From positions 2,418,001-2,482,000 of the forward strand of contig OZ241348.1 of assembly GCA_965199915.1 (NCBI GenBank): 64,000 bases of DNA, in the 5' to 3' direction. Shown here one piece after another: positions 53,159-61,033 of the stretch. Below the pieces are notes generated by a model. The model saw only the letters and a list, made by a program, of their open reading frames with translations, had not been told where the DNA came from and did no database searches. This DNA is from VXYL01 sp965199915. Its GTDB lineage: Bacteria > Pseudomonadota > Gammaproteobacteria > Pseudomonadales > Azotimanducaceae. Each line of letters begins with the position of its first letter. Within the stretch, counting starts at the first letter, position 1. The position numbers were made by a program, and so were the translations under genes.

Positions 53159-53410
53159 CTACTCCCCACGGTCGTCGAGCTGTGGCGGTTGCCCACCCTC
53201 CCGAAAAAGGATGTCCAGCGCTGCTGGCACATCAGCCTCGGCCGCCCTTGATGCGAAGAACTCGCCCGTCTTCATAGCGCAGATCTTCTCCGCCACCGCC
53301 GTCGTGACGAACTGGTTGATGCTTGTGCCCTCTTCCTTGCTGATCTGCGCGAGGGCGATCTTCAACGACATCGGCATCCGCAATGAGTAGGTGGCCATTT
53401 GCTTTTTCAT
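53159..53410 (-). CDS. HicB/ribbon-helix-helix antitoxin of a PIN-type TA pair
   Basis: 83 residues: MATYSLRMPMSLKIALAQIS, then KEEGTSINQFVTTAVAEKIC and FFASRAAEADVPAALDILF. This matches the RHH antitoxins normally found after PIN-family (PF13470) toxins. The ribbon-helix-helix should bind its own promoter. The toxin upstream is reduced to its last 43 residues, so the antitoxin is an orphan. The gene ends 3 bp before mcrB1 with a GGGGAG ribosome site in its last codons, so it is coupled to mcrB1. Start ATG 53410, or ATG 53398. Confidence 0.85.
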   Translation of the reverse strand: MKKQMATYSLRMPMSLKIALAQISKEEGTSINQFVTTAVAEKICAMKTGEFFASRAAEADVPAALDILFREGGQPPQLDDRGE

Positions 53411-53433
53411 GTCCTACATCCTCTTCAGGCTTC

Positions 53434-53565
53434 TTACGACGACAGCACTGCGACGCCGAATCGCATCGGCTCGGCGCCGAAGTCTCGCCAGTTGAACGTC
53501 ACAAGTGCATCCGCTCGCCCATTGATAGCTGCTTCCAGCACCATCTCGTCCGCCGGATCACGCAT
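53434..53565 (-). pseudogene. 3' remnant of a PIN-family toxin
   Basis: 43 codons, MRDPADEMVLEAAINGRADA then LVTFNWRDFGAEPMRFGVAV. This is the C-terminal part of PF13470-type PIN toxins (the RDPxDEMVLEAAxNGRADAxVTFN pattern, with the third and fourth acidic residues). The N-terminal part with the first catalytic Asp is gone. The similarity begins inside the last codons of mcrB2 in another frame, so the mcrB2 unit seems to have been joined onto the toxin gene, destroying it. Confidence 0.8.
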
Positions 53566-54934
53566 CCGCTTCCGAGGCTTCTTGAGGCGTTTGCTGCCCA
53601 AGGACGAGTTGGCTATACGCCTCCGGCGCGAACTGGTCTCGCACCGTCCAGCGGGAGCGCTCGTCCACGTCCGCATCGTCCAAGCCCGGCGGTCGTTGGA
53701 GCGGCTCTCCGAGCACGAAGTGGTGCGTGCCTCCCAGCACGGCCTGGACCTTGCGCCAGTCGTCGTAGAAGTACTCGGCGATGAGCGGGATGATCTTGTG
53801 CCGCATGATGTCGTCCACTTGCGCCTTGGTGTGCGCGTTCATCAGCCACGCATGGCCGATCAGATGGTCGCGGTCGATCAAGTACTCCAGCCGCTCGTTG
53901 ATGGTCTCCAAGACCGCCGGCAAATCGACACCTTCAACCACCGACAGCAACTCCGGCTTCGGCACCATCTCCTCGAACTGGAAACGGCGCCGCAACGCCG
54001 TGTCGATGAGCGCGATGGAGCGGTCCGCTGTGTTCATGGTACCGAGAATGTGCAAGTTCGGCGGCAGCGTGAACCGTCTGCCGGAGTGCGGCAAAGTCAC
54101 AGCCACCTCGTTCGGCGCGCCCTCGCGCTTGTCTTCTTCGAGCAGCGTGATCAGCTCGCCCAGCACCTTGGAGACGTTGGCGCGGTTGATCTCGTCGATG
54201 ACGAGAACGTAGGCGTTCTCAAGGTCGCGCCGCGCACGTTTCGCGATGCGCTTGAGGACGCCGGGCTTGGGTGCCAGCCGGAAGCCCGCCTGCCCTTCTT
54301 CGTTCGGTTCCGGCCGCAGTCCTTCGACGAACTCCTCGTAGCCGTAGGACTGGTGGAAGGTGACGAACTCGACCCTCCCGCTGGCGACGAGCTGCTTGTA
54401 GCGCTTGCGGTGTTTGTCTGAACGTTCTCCGTCGCAGATCTCCACGCAACATTGTGCGGTGACGTAGGTCTTGCCGGTTCCGGGCGGGCCGTAAAGGATT
54501 TTGTTGTGACCGCCAAGGGCAGGGGTTATCTCGACGTCGTGCTGGGTTTTCTCATGCGAACTATCTGTTGGGCCGAAAGCTCGGTCCAGAGCACCGCCCA
54601 GCGCCTTCGAGCCTACTCGTCTTTTTGCCTTTTCCTCGGCCTTTGCATATTCGCGGAATCTCTTCGCGGCGTCTAGGCACTCTTGGTTCGTGTGTTCATG
54701 CGCCCACTCCTTAAAGGTGCTCCCAACGTCACTCGCATCGGCGAGAGATATCCGCTTTGTCCAGCCAAGAATAACGCTCGTTTGCGTCCCGTCTATCGTC
54801 TTTATTACCTGGACCCATTGGTTTGGCCCATTTCGAACTTGGACACGGAGAGCGGACCGAAAATACTCGTGGTCGTTCGGGATGTCGCCGCGCCCCATGG
54901 CTTCTAGTTTATTGACTCGCGCTTGCGTCGTCAT
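53558..54934 (-). CDS. mcrB: McrB-like AAA+ GTPase 2, paralogue of mcrB1
   Basis: 458 residues, closely similar to mcrB1 throughout the AAA+ core (GPPGTGKTYVTAQCCVEICD, VIDEINRANVSKVLGELITL, ILGTMNTADRSIALIDTALR) and through the C-terminal part. The N-terminal domain is related but diverged (ALRVQVRNGPNQWVQVIKTI, LADASDVGSTFKEWAHEHTN), which suggests different target recognition. A near-perfect AAGGAGGT ribosome site precedes ATG 54934. That ATG overlaps the stop of the HicB-like gene (ATGA). The last residues (EASEADA) derive from the junction with the PIN toxin remnant. Confidence 0.9.
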   Translation of the reverse strand: MTTQARVNKLEAMGRGDIPNDHEYFRSALRVQVRNGPNQWVQVIKTIDGTQTSVILGWTKRISLADASDVGSTFKEWAHEHTNQECLDAAKRFREYAKAEEKAKRRVGSKALGGALDRAFGPTDSSHEKTQHDVEITPALGGHNKILYGPPGTGKTYVTAQCCVEICDGERSDKHRKRYKQLVASGRVEFVTFHQSYGYEEFVEGLRPEPNEEGQAGFRLAPKPGVLKRIAKRARRDLENAYVLVIDEINRANVSKVLGELITLLEEDKREGAPNEVAVTLPHSGRRFTLPPNLHILGTMNTADRSIALIDTALRRRFQFEEMVPKPELLSVVEGVDLPAVLETINERLEYLIDRDHLIGHAWLMNAHTKAQVDDIMRHKIIPLIAEYFYDDWRKVQAVLGGTHHFVLGEPLQRPPGLDDADVDERSRWTVRDQFAPEAYSQLVLGQQTPQEASEADA

Positions 54935-55209
54935 ATGACCTCCTTATTCATGGTCCGGATACAACAGTTTACCACACTGGTTCCTCTGGGGCAGGAAGCC
55001 AAGTGTTTTGCGGGAGGGAAGTTAACGCATATGAGGGAACGCCCCTGATCTTCGTAGAGCTCGATCACGGCGGCGAGAGCGTCTTTGACGTTCTCCAAGG
55101 CTTCGCCCACGGAGTTCCCCTCCGTCACCAACTCCGGCAGTAGCGGGGACGTTACCGTGTATCCGCCTGCTGCCTGCGGCGTTAAGGTCAGCGGCACTCT
55201 GTAGTCCAT
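54931..55209 (-). CDS. HicB-like antitoxin-type protein coupled to mcrB2
   Basis: 92 residues. HicB-like domain (PF15919 type): MDYRVPLTLTPQAAGGYTVT, SPLLPELVTEGNSVGEALEN and VKDALAAVIELYEDQG. The last 35 residues do not follow the family and encode the ribosome site of mcrB2 (KEVI-stop over AAGGAGGTCATATGA). No hicA mRNA interferase gene is adjacent. It is thus either an orphan antitoxin reused as the leader gene of mcrB2 or a true regulator of the restriction operon. Confidence 0.8.
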   Translation of the reverse strand: MDYRVPLTLTPQAAGGYTVTSPLLPELVTEGNSVGEALENVKDALAAVIELYEDQGRSLICVNFPPAKHLASCPRGTSVVNCCIRTMNKEVI

Positions 55210-55276
55210 TGGTCACCTGCTAGGGCAATCGCATTTGGGCCGTGATGGGGCCATTTTACCGGGATCCAGCTGGTCT

Positions 55277-56128
55277 CTACGGGTCGAAATCCAAGTGTCG
55301 CAAGCTGGTCGATGGGTTGCGGGGCGCTACGGCGATGTAGCGGGCCATGTTGTGGATGCAGGCGTCGCCGCCCATGCCGTATTCGCAGTCGTAGCCCCAT
55401 TCCTCCTCGTCGTCGCCCTCGGAGAAGACGCCGCCCCGATTGCCGGCCAGGAAGATGATGCGCGTTTGCGGTTGGTCCGGATCGATGCGGTTGTACGGAT
55501 GCCAGTTGCCCATCCGCTTGGTGCCGTGGCGGGCTTGGAACTTGTCGAGGTAGGCGGCGTTGGCCTCCACGCCGCCGGCGCGGGCGATCATGTTCGGCTC
55601 GTCCTTCAGAACCTCGAACGTCTCGTAGCCGCGTTTGGATTTGCGCGCCAACTCGAAATCCAGCACCACCCCGTAGCGGAGCGGCAAATCCGCGACGCCG
55701 CGCTTGAACTCGTCGAATGGGTACACCGGAATCTCGGCGCCGTCCGGCAACGCGCCCCGCAACACCGCCTGGGCTTCGCGCTCGGTGATCTTGCCCGCGT
55801 ATTGGCCGGTGAATCCTTCTGCGCCGGCGCGGTCCACGCTCGCCCGGTACACCCGTTCGAAGCGCTCGGGCGAGGCGAAAATGCCACCGCCATGCACCAC
55901 CACCACAACGCGGTTGCCCTGCGGAGTCGTCACCACGCTTTCCTCGGAATTGGACGTGAACCAAGTGTTCCAGATGACGTTGTCGTAGGGCGCGTGGGCG
56001 CGCGCATGCATCAGCTGCGGCATCGACGCCACGAAGCCGTCCTCGCCGGCGTACTCCAACGCGCGCCGCAGCGCGCGCGGGACGTGGGGCTCGAAGATGA
56101 TCTCCGCCTCCATCACGGTGTTCGCCAA
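55277..56128 (-). CDS. Unknown paralogous family, member 3
   Basis: 283 residues, no signal peptide. Carries all family blocks: YDNVIWNTWFTSNSEESV, VVVVHGGGIFASPERFERVY, EGFTGQYAGKITEREAQ, YGVVLDFELARKSKRGYETF, MGNWHPYNRIDPDQPQTRII, FLAGNRGGVFSEGDDEEEWG, and the C-terminal MARYIAVAPRNPSTSLRHLD. Closest by eye to member 5. The start is TTG at 56128, supported by an AAGGGGGAAC ribosome site; an ATG at 56113 would drop five residues. It diverges from the permease gene and lies 67 bp upstream of the HicB-like gene. Confidence 0.7.
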   Translation of the reverse strand: MANTVMEAEIIFEPHVPRALRRALEYAGEDGFVASMPQLMHARAHAPYDNVIWNTWFTSNSEESVVTTPQGNRVVVVVHGGGIFASPERFERVYRASVDRAGAEGFTGQYAGKITEREAQAVLRGALPDGAEIPVYPFDEFKRGVADLPLRYGVVLDFELARKSKRGYETFEVLKDEPNMIARAGGVEANAAYLDKFQARHGTKRMGNWHPYNRIDPDQPQTRIIFLAGNRGGVFSEGDDEEEWGYDCEYGMGGDACIHNMARYIAVAPRNPSTSLRHLDFDP

Positions 56129-56250
56129 GTTGTTCCCCCTTGTTGGCGCATGGGTACAATGCGGCGACGCGCGCCAAGGTGCCGCCTTCCGCTAGATTGC
56201 CGCAAGACTATGTTTTGGGTGCTTCAGAGTCAACAAACGTAACGCCTCGG

Positions 56251-57990
56251 GTGCCTCGGGCGTCTCCCAAGCAGCGCCTGCCGGGGCGGGCGTTGTTCCT
56301 GCGCCACGAGTGGCTGCGCGGCTACGCGCAACTGTCGCCGGCGCTCTTGATCATGATCGGCGCGCTGGCGTTGCCGATCGTCACGTTGTTCGTCTACAGC
56401 TTCTGGTCGCAAGACTACGTCCACATCGACAAGTCGCTGACGCTCGGGAATTACGAGACGTTTTTCGACAAGTGGGTTTACGGCAAGCTGCTCTTGCGGT
56501 CCGTGCGGATGTCGGCGACGGTGACGCTGATCACCGTCGCGTTGGCGTATCCGGTCGCCTACTTCCTCGCTTTCCGCGTGCGCGGGAACCCCATCACTTG
56601 GCTGATTCTGCTCAGCCTGCCGTTCCTCACCAGCTATCTGCTGCGCGTGCTGGCGTGGAAGATCATGCTCGGCAACAGCGGTGTCATCAACTCCACGCTG
56701 ATGGAGCTCGGCATCTTGCAGGCGCCGCTTGAGTTCCTGTTGTACAGCCGGTTCGCGGTGGTTCTCACGCTGGTCCACGCGTGGGCGGCGTTCGCCATCC
56801 TGCCCATCTACGTGTCGCTCTCGAAGATCGACCGTTCGCTGCTTGAAGCCGCCGCCGATCTCGGCGAGGGACCGGCGCGCCGGTTCCTGCGGGTGACGCT
56901 GCCGCTCTCCATGCCGGGCGTCATCGTGGCGGCCGTCATACAGTTCATTCCCACGGTGGGCGACTACGTCACGCCGATGATGGTGGGCGGTCCGCGCGGC
57001 ATGATGTTCGGCCAGATCATCGCCGCGCAATTCGGCGCGGCCTACAACTGGCCGCTCGGCGCGGCGCTCACCATCATGATGATGCTCGCCATCACGCTCA
57101 TCGTGATCGCGTTCGTTTGGCTCGCGCAGCGCGGCACGGTGCGGCGACGTGAAATGGAGGCCGTGAGCGCGGCGCGGGGGGCGGCGCGGCCGGCGCGCCG
57201 CTTCGGCCCGCTGCACGTCTACATGGCGCTCTACCTCGTGTTTCTCTACATCCCGTCGTTGATGCTGCCGATCTTCTCCTTCAACGACGGCATTCAGATG
57301 GTGCTGCCGCTCAAGAGCTTCACGCTCAAGTGGTACGCGGGAATCGCCGAGGTGCCCGGCCTCTTGGAAGCGCTTGGCAACAGCCTCAAGGTGGCGGTCT
57401 CGGTGGCCATCGCCACCACCACGCTGGCGACCATCGCCGCCAAGGCGCTCACGCGCTACCGGCTGCCGGGGCAGAGCGTGGCGCTTGGCTTTCTCATGCT
57501 GCCGATGGTGATGCCGGGCATCATCTTGGCGGTGGGTTTGCTCGTGTTGACGCTCGCCATCGGCATGCCGCTGTCGCTGTGGGCGGTTGGCGTCGCCCAT
57601 GTGGTGGTCACGCTGCCGTTCGCCACGCTGGTGATTCGGGCGCGGCTGGAAGGCGTGGCGAAAAACCTGGAGGAGTGCGCGCTTGATCTCGGCGAGAACG
57701 GGTGGATGACTTTCTGGCGGGTGACGTTCCCGTTGATTCTGCCGGCGGTGGGCGCTTCCCTGCTGCTGTCGTTCACCACCTCCTTCGACGAGTTCCTGTT
57801 CGCCCTGTTCCTCGGCGGCAACCAAACGACGCTGCCGGTGTTCATGTGGACGCAGGTGCGCTTCCCGCAGACCTTGCCGACGGTGCTCGCGCTCGGCTCG
57901 TGCATCTTTCTTGGTACGGTGGTGCTGATCGGCACCGCCGAATGGCTCCGGCGCCTCGGCACCGCGGACGCCGACAACAGCGTCATCTGA
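56251..57990 (+). CDS. ABC transporter permease, PotB-PotC fusion
   Basis: About 579 residues with two complete inner-membrane permease domains in one chain. The N-terminal half ends in the EAA loop EAAADLGEGPARRFLRVTLP; the C-terminal half in EECALDLGENGWMTFWRVTF. Around a dozen membrane helices are visible, beginning with LLIMIGALALPIVTLFVYS. Most PotB/PotC-type systems encode the halves separately; fused forms exist. The start is uncertain: GTG 56251 is used, TTG 56215 or TTG 56140 are possible, and no strong ribosome site is seen. The BHMT-like gene follows after 20 bp. Confidence 0.9.
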   Translation: MPRASPKQRLPGRALFLRHEWLRGYAQLSPALLIMIGALALPIVTLFVYSFWSQDYVHIDKSLTLGNYETFFDKWVYGKLLLRSVRMSATVTLITVALAYPVAYFLAFRVRGNPITWLILLSLPFLTSYLLRVLAWKIMLGNSGVINSTLMELGILQAPLEFLLYSRFAVVLTLVHAWAAFAILPIYVSLSKIDRSLLEAAADLGEGPARRFLRVTLPLSMPGVIVAAVIQFIPTVGDYVTPMMVGGPRGMMFGQIIAAQFGAAYNWPLGAALTIMMMLAITLIVIAFVWLAQRGTVRRREMEAVSAARGAARPARRFGPLHVYMALYLVFLYIPSLMLPIFSFNDGIQMVLPLKSFTLKWYAGIAEVPGLLEALGNSLKVAVSVAIATTTLATIAAKALTRYRLPGQSVALGFLMLPMVMPGIILAVGLLVLTLAIGMPLSLWAVGVAHVVVTLPFATLVIRARLEGVAKNLEECALDLGENGWMTFWRVTFPLILPAVGASLLLSFTTSFDEFLFALFLGGNQTTLPVFMWTQVRFPQTLPTVLALGSCIFLGTVVLIGTAEWLRRLGTADADNSVI

Positions 57991-58010
57991 GATTGGGGAG
58001 GGGGAACGCC

Positions 58011-59045
58011 ATGCGGTCGCGCAATCTGTTGGAACGGCTGGGCGAGGGCCCGGTGATCTGCGCCGAAGGGTACGTGTTCGAATTGGAACGGCGCGGCTAT
58101 GTGCAGGCCGGGCCCTACGTCCCGGAAGTGGTGATGGACCATCCCGGCGCGGTGACGGAGCTGCACCGCGAGTTCCTGCGCGCCGGCTCGGACGTTATCT
58201 TGGCGCTCACCTACTACGCGCACCGCGACAAGTTGAAGCTCGTCGGGCGCGAAGGCGACTTGGAAGCGATCAACCGGCGCGCCTTGCAGCTCGCCAAGGA
58301 CGTCGCGGAGGAGGGCGACGCCTTGGTGGCCGGCAACATCTGCAACACCAATGTTTTTCTGCCCGGCGACGCCGAGAGCAAGAAGGCGGCCCGGGCGATG
58401 TTCGAGGAGCAGGTTCGCTGGGCGCTGGAGGCCGGCGTGGACTTCGTGATCGGCGAGACGTTCTCCTTCTACGAAGAAGCGGCGCTCGCCTTGGAAGTGA
58501 TCCGCGACTTCGGCGCGACCTCCGTGATCACGCTGGCGGTGCATCGGGACGGTCTGCGCGACGCGTGGACGGTGCCGGACGCCTGCCGACGTCTGCGCGA
58601 CGCCGGGGCGGACGTGGTGGGTCTGAATTGCATCCGCGGCCCGCGCACCATGCTGCCGCTGCTGGAGGAAATCGCCCAGGCCGTGGACGGGCCGCTCGCC
58701 GCGCTGCCTGTGCCTTATCGGACGACGCCTCGAGAGGTCAACTTCCAAGCGCTCACCGACCCCGGCTGCGACCACATCCCGGATCGGCCGTTCCCCACCG
58801 CCTTGGACAACCTCGCCTGCAACCGCTTTGAGATCGCCGAGTTCGCGCGGCAAGCGTGGGCGCTCGGCGTGCGGTATCAAGGCGTCTGCTGCGGCGCCGG
58901 CCCGCACCACATCCGCGCGATGGCCGAGGCCCTCGGCCGGAACCCGCCCGCAAGCCGCTACTCGCCGGACATGTCGAAACACTACGCTCTGGGCAGCGAC
59001 CAGCGGCTGGTGCCCGAAAACCTGGCGTTCGCCAAGGAGTTCTAG
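58011..59045 (+). CDS. Homocysteine S-methyltransferase (BHMT-like) family protein
   Basis: 344 residues. Homocysteine-binding barrel (PF02574): VVMDHPGAVTELHREFLRAG, VILALTYYAHRDKLKLVG, ALVAGNICNTNVFLPGD, DFVIGETFSFYEEAALALEV, then the zinc cysteines in VVGLNCIRGPRTM and YQGVCCGAGPHHIRAMAEAL. It would move a methyl group from betaine, DMSP or another methyl donor to homocysteine. It stands 20 bp after the permease with a GGGGAGGGGGAA ribosome site, which suggests that the transporter imports the methyl donor. Confidence 0.88.
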   Translation: MRSRNLLERLGEGPVICAEGYVFELERRGYVQAGPYVPEVVMDHPGAVTELHREFLRAGSDVILALTYYAHRDKLKLVGREGDLEAINRRALQLAKDVAEEGDALVAGNICNTNVFLPGDAESKKAARAMFEEQVRWALEAGVDFVIGETFSFYEEAALALEVIRDFGATSVITLAVHRDGLRDAWTVPDACRRLRDAGADVVGLNCIRGPRTMLPLLEEIAQAVDGPLAALPVPYRTTPREVNFQALTDPGCDHIPDRPFPTALDNLACNRFEIAEFARQAWALGVRYQGVCCGAGPHHIRAMAEALGRNPPASRYSPDMSKHYALGSDQRLVPENLAFAKEF

Positions 59046-59300
59046 ACCGCCAGCGACCGTTCCGTTTGCAGGATGCCGTTCCGTAGATGCCGCGCTATGC
59101 TGTAACTAATTGAATATGAACGATATTTGCATCCAGCGCGGCATTGGGAACGGTCTTTATTGATCGGATCACGCTCGCAAGGTGTGTTTTGTTTGTAATA
59201 TCTTGTTTTTGTTCACTTTTTTTAATTGACGGGTAATTGACAGCGGTACTCTAACCCGTTGAAAAAACAAGGATTGTCAAAAACAAGAAAAACGCGACAA
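59046..59300. other. AT-rich intergenic stretch
   Basis: No gene. Distinctly richer in A and T than the rest of the window, with TTTTTGTTCACTTTTTTTAA and several TTGAC boxes (TTGACGGGTAATTGACAG). It may hold a promoter or be foreign filler at the border of the transporter genes and the accessory stretch to the right. Confidence 0.45.
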
Positions 59301-59306
59301 GCAAGG

Positions 59307-59346
59307 GAGTTTGCGAAGCAAACTCAAACGCGCCCGAAAGGGCGCG
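59307..59346. repeat. Dispersed double-hairpin repeat, copy C1
   Basis: Hairpin 1 GAGTTTGC-GAA-GCAAACTC (59307-59325) and hairpin 2 CGCGCCC-GAAA-GGGCGCG (59329-59346), three bases apart, same orientation and order as copies A and B. The left module is missing. Confidence 0.88.
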
Positions 59347-59375
59347 CAGCCTCTTGAGAGGCGAAGACCTGCACA

Positions 59376-59442
59376 AATGAGTCAAGTTTTGCAGCATGCA
59401 CGGAGTTTGCGGAGCAAACTCGAACGCGCCCCGCAGGGCGCG
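59376..59442. repeat. Dispersed double-hairpin repeat, copy C2
   Basis: Left module AAATGAGTCAAGTTTTGCAG, then hairpin 1 GAGTTTGC-GGA-GCAAACTC (59403-59421) and hairpin 2 CGCGCCC-CGCA-GGGCGCG (59425-59442). Hairpin 2 ends 1 bp before the stop codon of the AlbA_2 gene, the same placement as copy B has at gshB. Confidence 0.88.
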
Positions 59443-59443
59443 C

Positions 59444-60919
59444 CTACGCCCAATAGGGAACGTATTTCATCATCCGCCGCCCGGCGCTCGCGTCAAAGGG
59501 CTTCACCATGCGCGCGTCCACCGCCTCGCGAATGTAGCGGGACATCACGGCGCGATTGTTCTCCTTGATGCCGAACCGTTCGCGCAATGAGGCGTTGGTG
59601 AGAAAGCCGTGCGTCACATGCTTCAAACAGGCGTGCTGATAGCACGCGCGCACGCGCTGATCGCGATCCATCTCGGAAAGCGGTTTGCGCCCGAACAGCA
59701 CGGTGCGCGTGAAGCTGGGCGGAACATTGAACAGCGGCGCCGGCAACTGGTGACGCTCCACCTCGGCCACAACTTTGTCTATCCCGCTTCCCCGCTCTTC
59801 GCAGATGTCGAACCGGCGCATCAACGAGGTCAGGTCTTCGTTGCGGGACACCGGCGGATTGTCCAGAAACCGTTGCGTGTCAACCAGCGGCTCGCCTGGA
59901 TTTGTGATCTCGATGCGCTGCCGGAAAATCTCCACCATCGGCCCCGTTCCGGTTGCCGTGAAGTCCTGATGCACAAGAGCGTTGGCGACCAATTCCCGCA
60001 AAGCCACCGGCGGAAACTCGGGGATGGTCTCTTGGAATGCTGGTCCGGTGACCTCGCGGGTTGACAGCCGGGCGTTGATGTAGGCCATCATCCCGTCGAA
60101 TCCCGTCGCGTAGCCCTTGGTTTCCTCGTGCTCTCCCAACGCATCGGTGCGCGCATCGCCACAGTATTCGACGATGCGCAACGCCTTGCGGGCAAGACGC
60201 GGAAAATCGCGCAGATCCCGCGCGAACAAAATCGCCCCCAGATTCGTCACGTTGAATGCGCCGGCGCCGGAGCGCGTGATCAGCTTGTCCCGTCGCAACG
60301 CCGCCAAGGTGGCGTCTCGGCCATCGGCCGGCGGCACGTTCAGGAGATGAAAGTACGCCGGATAGTCCAACTTGAGGAGCACCTCCTCGCCCGGCACGTT
60401 GAATGCCGCCACGCCTTCTTCAAAGCGCGTGCGATCGAAGGTGCGCCACAGCGCCCGCTCCTTTTCCGGATAGTCCTTCAGCTTCTTCGTGGCTGCGCCG
60501 ACCCGAACGTACTCGACGCCGGCGAAGGAAACCGGGCGATGCGAAGCGCACGGCACCTCCAACAGCACCACATGCGCCCCGTCGTATTGCAATTCGTGGA
60601 AACGGAAGTCCAAACGCGGCTCGAGCAGCCGCGACAGCCAAGACTCCAACGGCTCGTTGCCCTTGCCCTTGCTCGCTGGCGAGAAGCGGGTTCCCACAAT
60701 GGCGTGATCGTCGTCGTCCACACCCCAGAGCAGATAGCCGTGCGTTTTGCCGCTCAAGGCCGCGGCATTGGCCAGCGCCGAGAGGTACTCTCCAATACGT
60801 CGCGGTTCGCTTTGATTGACCTTGAACTCCACCCACTCGGTCTCGTGCGGGAAGCCCCGCAGTTCGCGCAAGAGGCCCAACAAGTAGTCTTCGCGTTGAT
60901 GGTCGGTCGCCGCCGGCAC
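59444..60919 (-). CDS. Schlafen/AlbA_2-domain ATP-binding protein (COG2865)
   Basis: 491 residues. N-terminal AlbA_2/Schlafen domain with TEWVEFKVNQSEPRRIGEYL and GYLLWGVDDDDHAIVGTRFS, a middle winged-helix part (AALRRDKLITRSGAGAFNVT), a GHKL-type ATP-binding segment (ALRELVANALVHQDFTATG, IFRQRIEITNPGEP) and a C-terminal winged helix (LRERFGIKENNRAVMSRYI). These proteins are often called transcriptional regulators, and many lie in defence or mobile regions. The GTG at 60919 has a strong GGAGGAA ribosome site and is preferred over a longer frame. Confidence 0.85.
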   Translation of the reverse strand: MPAATDHQREDYLLGLLRELRGFPHETEWVEFKVNQSEPRRIGEYLSALANAAALSGKTHGYLLWGVDDDDHAIVGTRFSPASKGKGNEPLESWLSRLLEPRLDFRFHELQYDGAHVVLLEVPCASHRPVSFAGVEYVRVGAATKKLKDYPEKERALWRTFDRTRFEEGVAAFNVPGEEVLLKLDYPAYFHLLNVPPADGRDATLAALRRDKLITRSGAGAFNVTNLGAILFARDLRDFPRLARKALRIVEYCGDARTDALGEHEETKGYATGFDGMMAYINARLSTREVTGPAFQETIPEFPPVALRELVANALVHQDFTATGTGPMVEIFRQRIEITNPGEPLVDTQRFLDNPPVSRNEDLTSLMRRFDICEERGSGIDKVVAEVERHQLPAPLFNVPPSFTRTVLFGRKPLSEMDRDQRVRACYQHACLKHVTHGFLTNASLRERFGIKENNRAVMSRYIREAVDARMVKPFDASAGRRMMKYVPYWA

Positions 60920-61033
60920 ATTTCCTCCAAACGACCTTGAGGCACACGCCGTCAGTGTACGCGCTGCGCCTTCGTCACGCTTGCGGCGCACCGGCGGTCC
61001 GCGTCCGGCTGCGCTGCCTCATCCCGGGGGCGA

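Noticed and set aside
56230..57825. Long minus-strand open frame opposite the fused permease
   Set aside because: Low-complexity His/Arg/Gln-rich translation, antisense to an obvious membrane permease.
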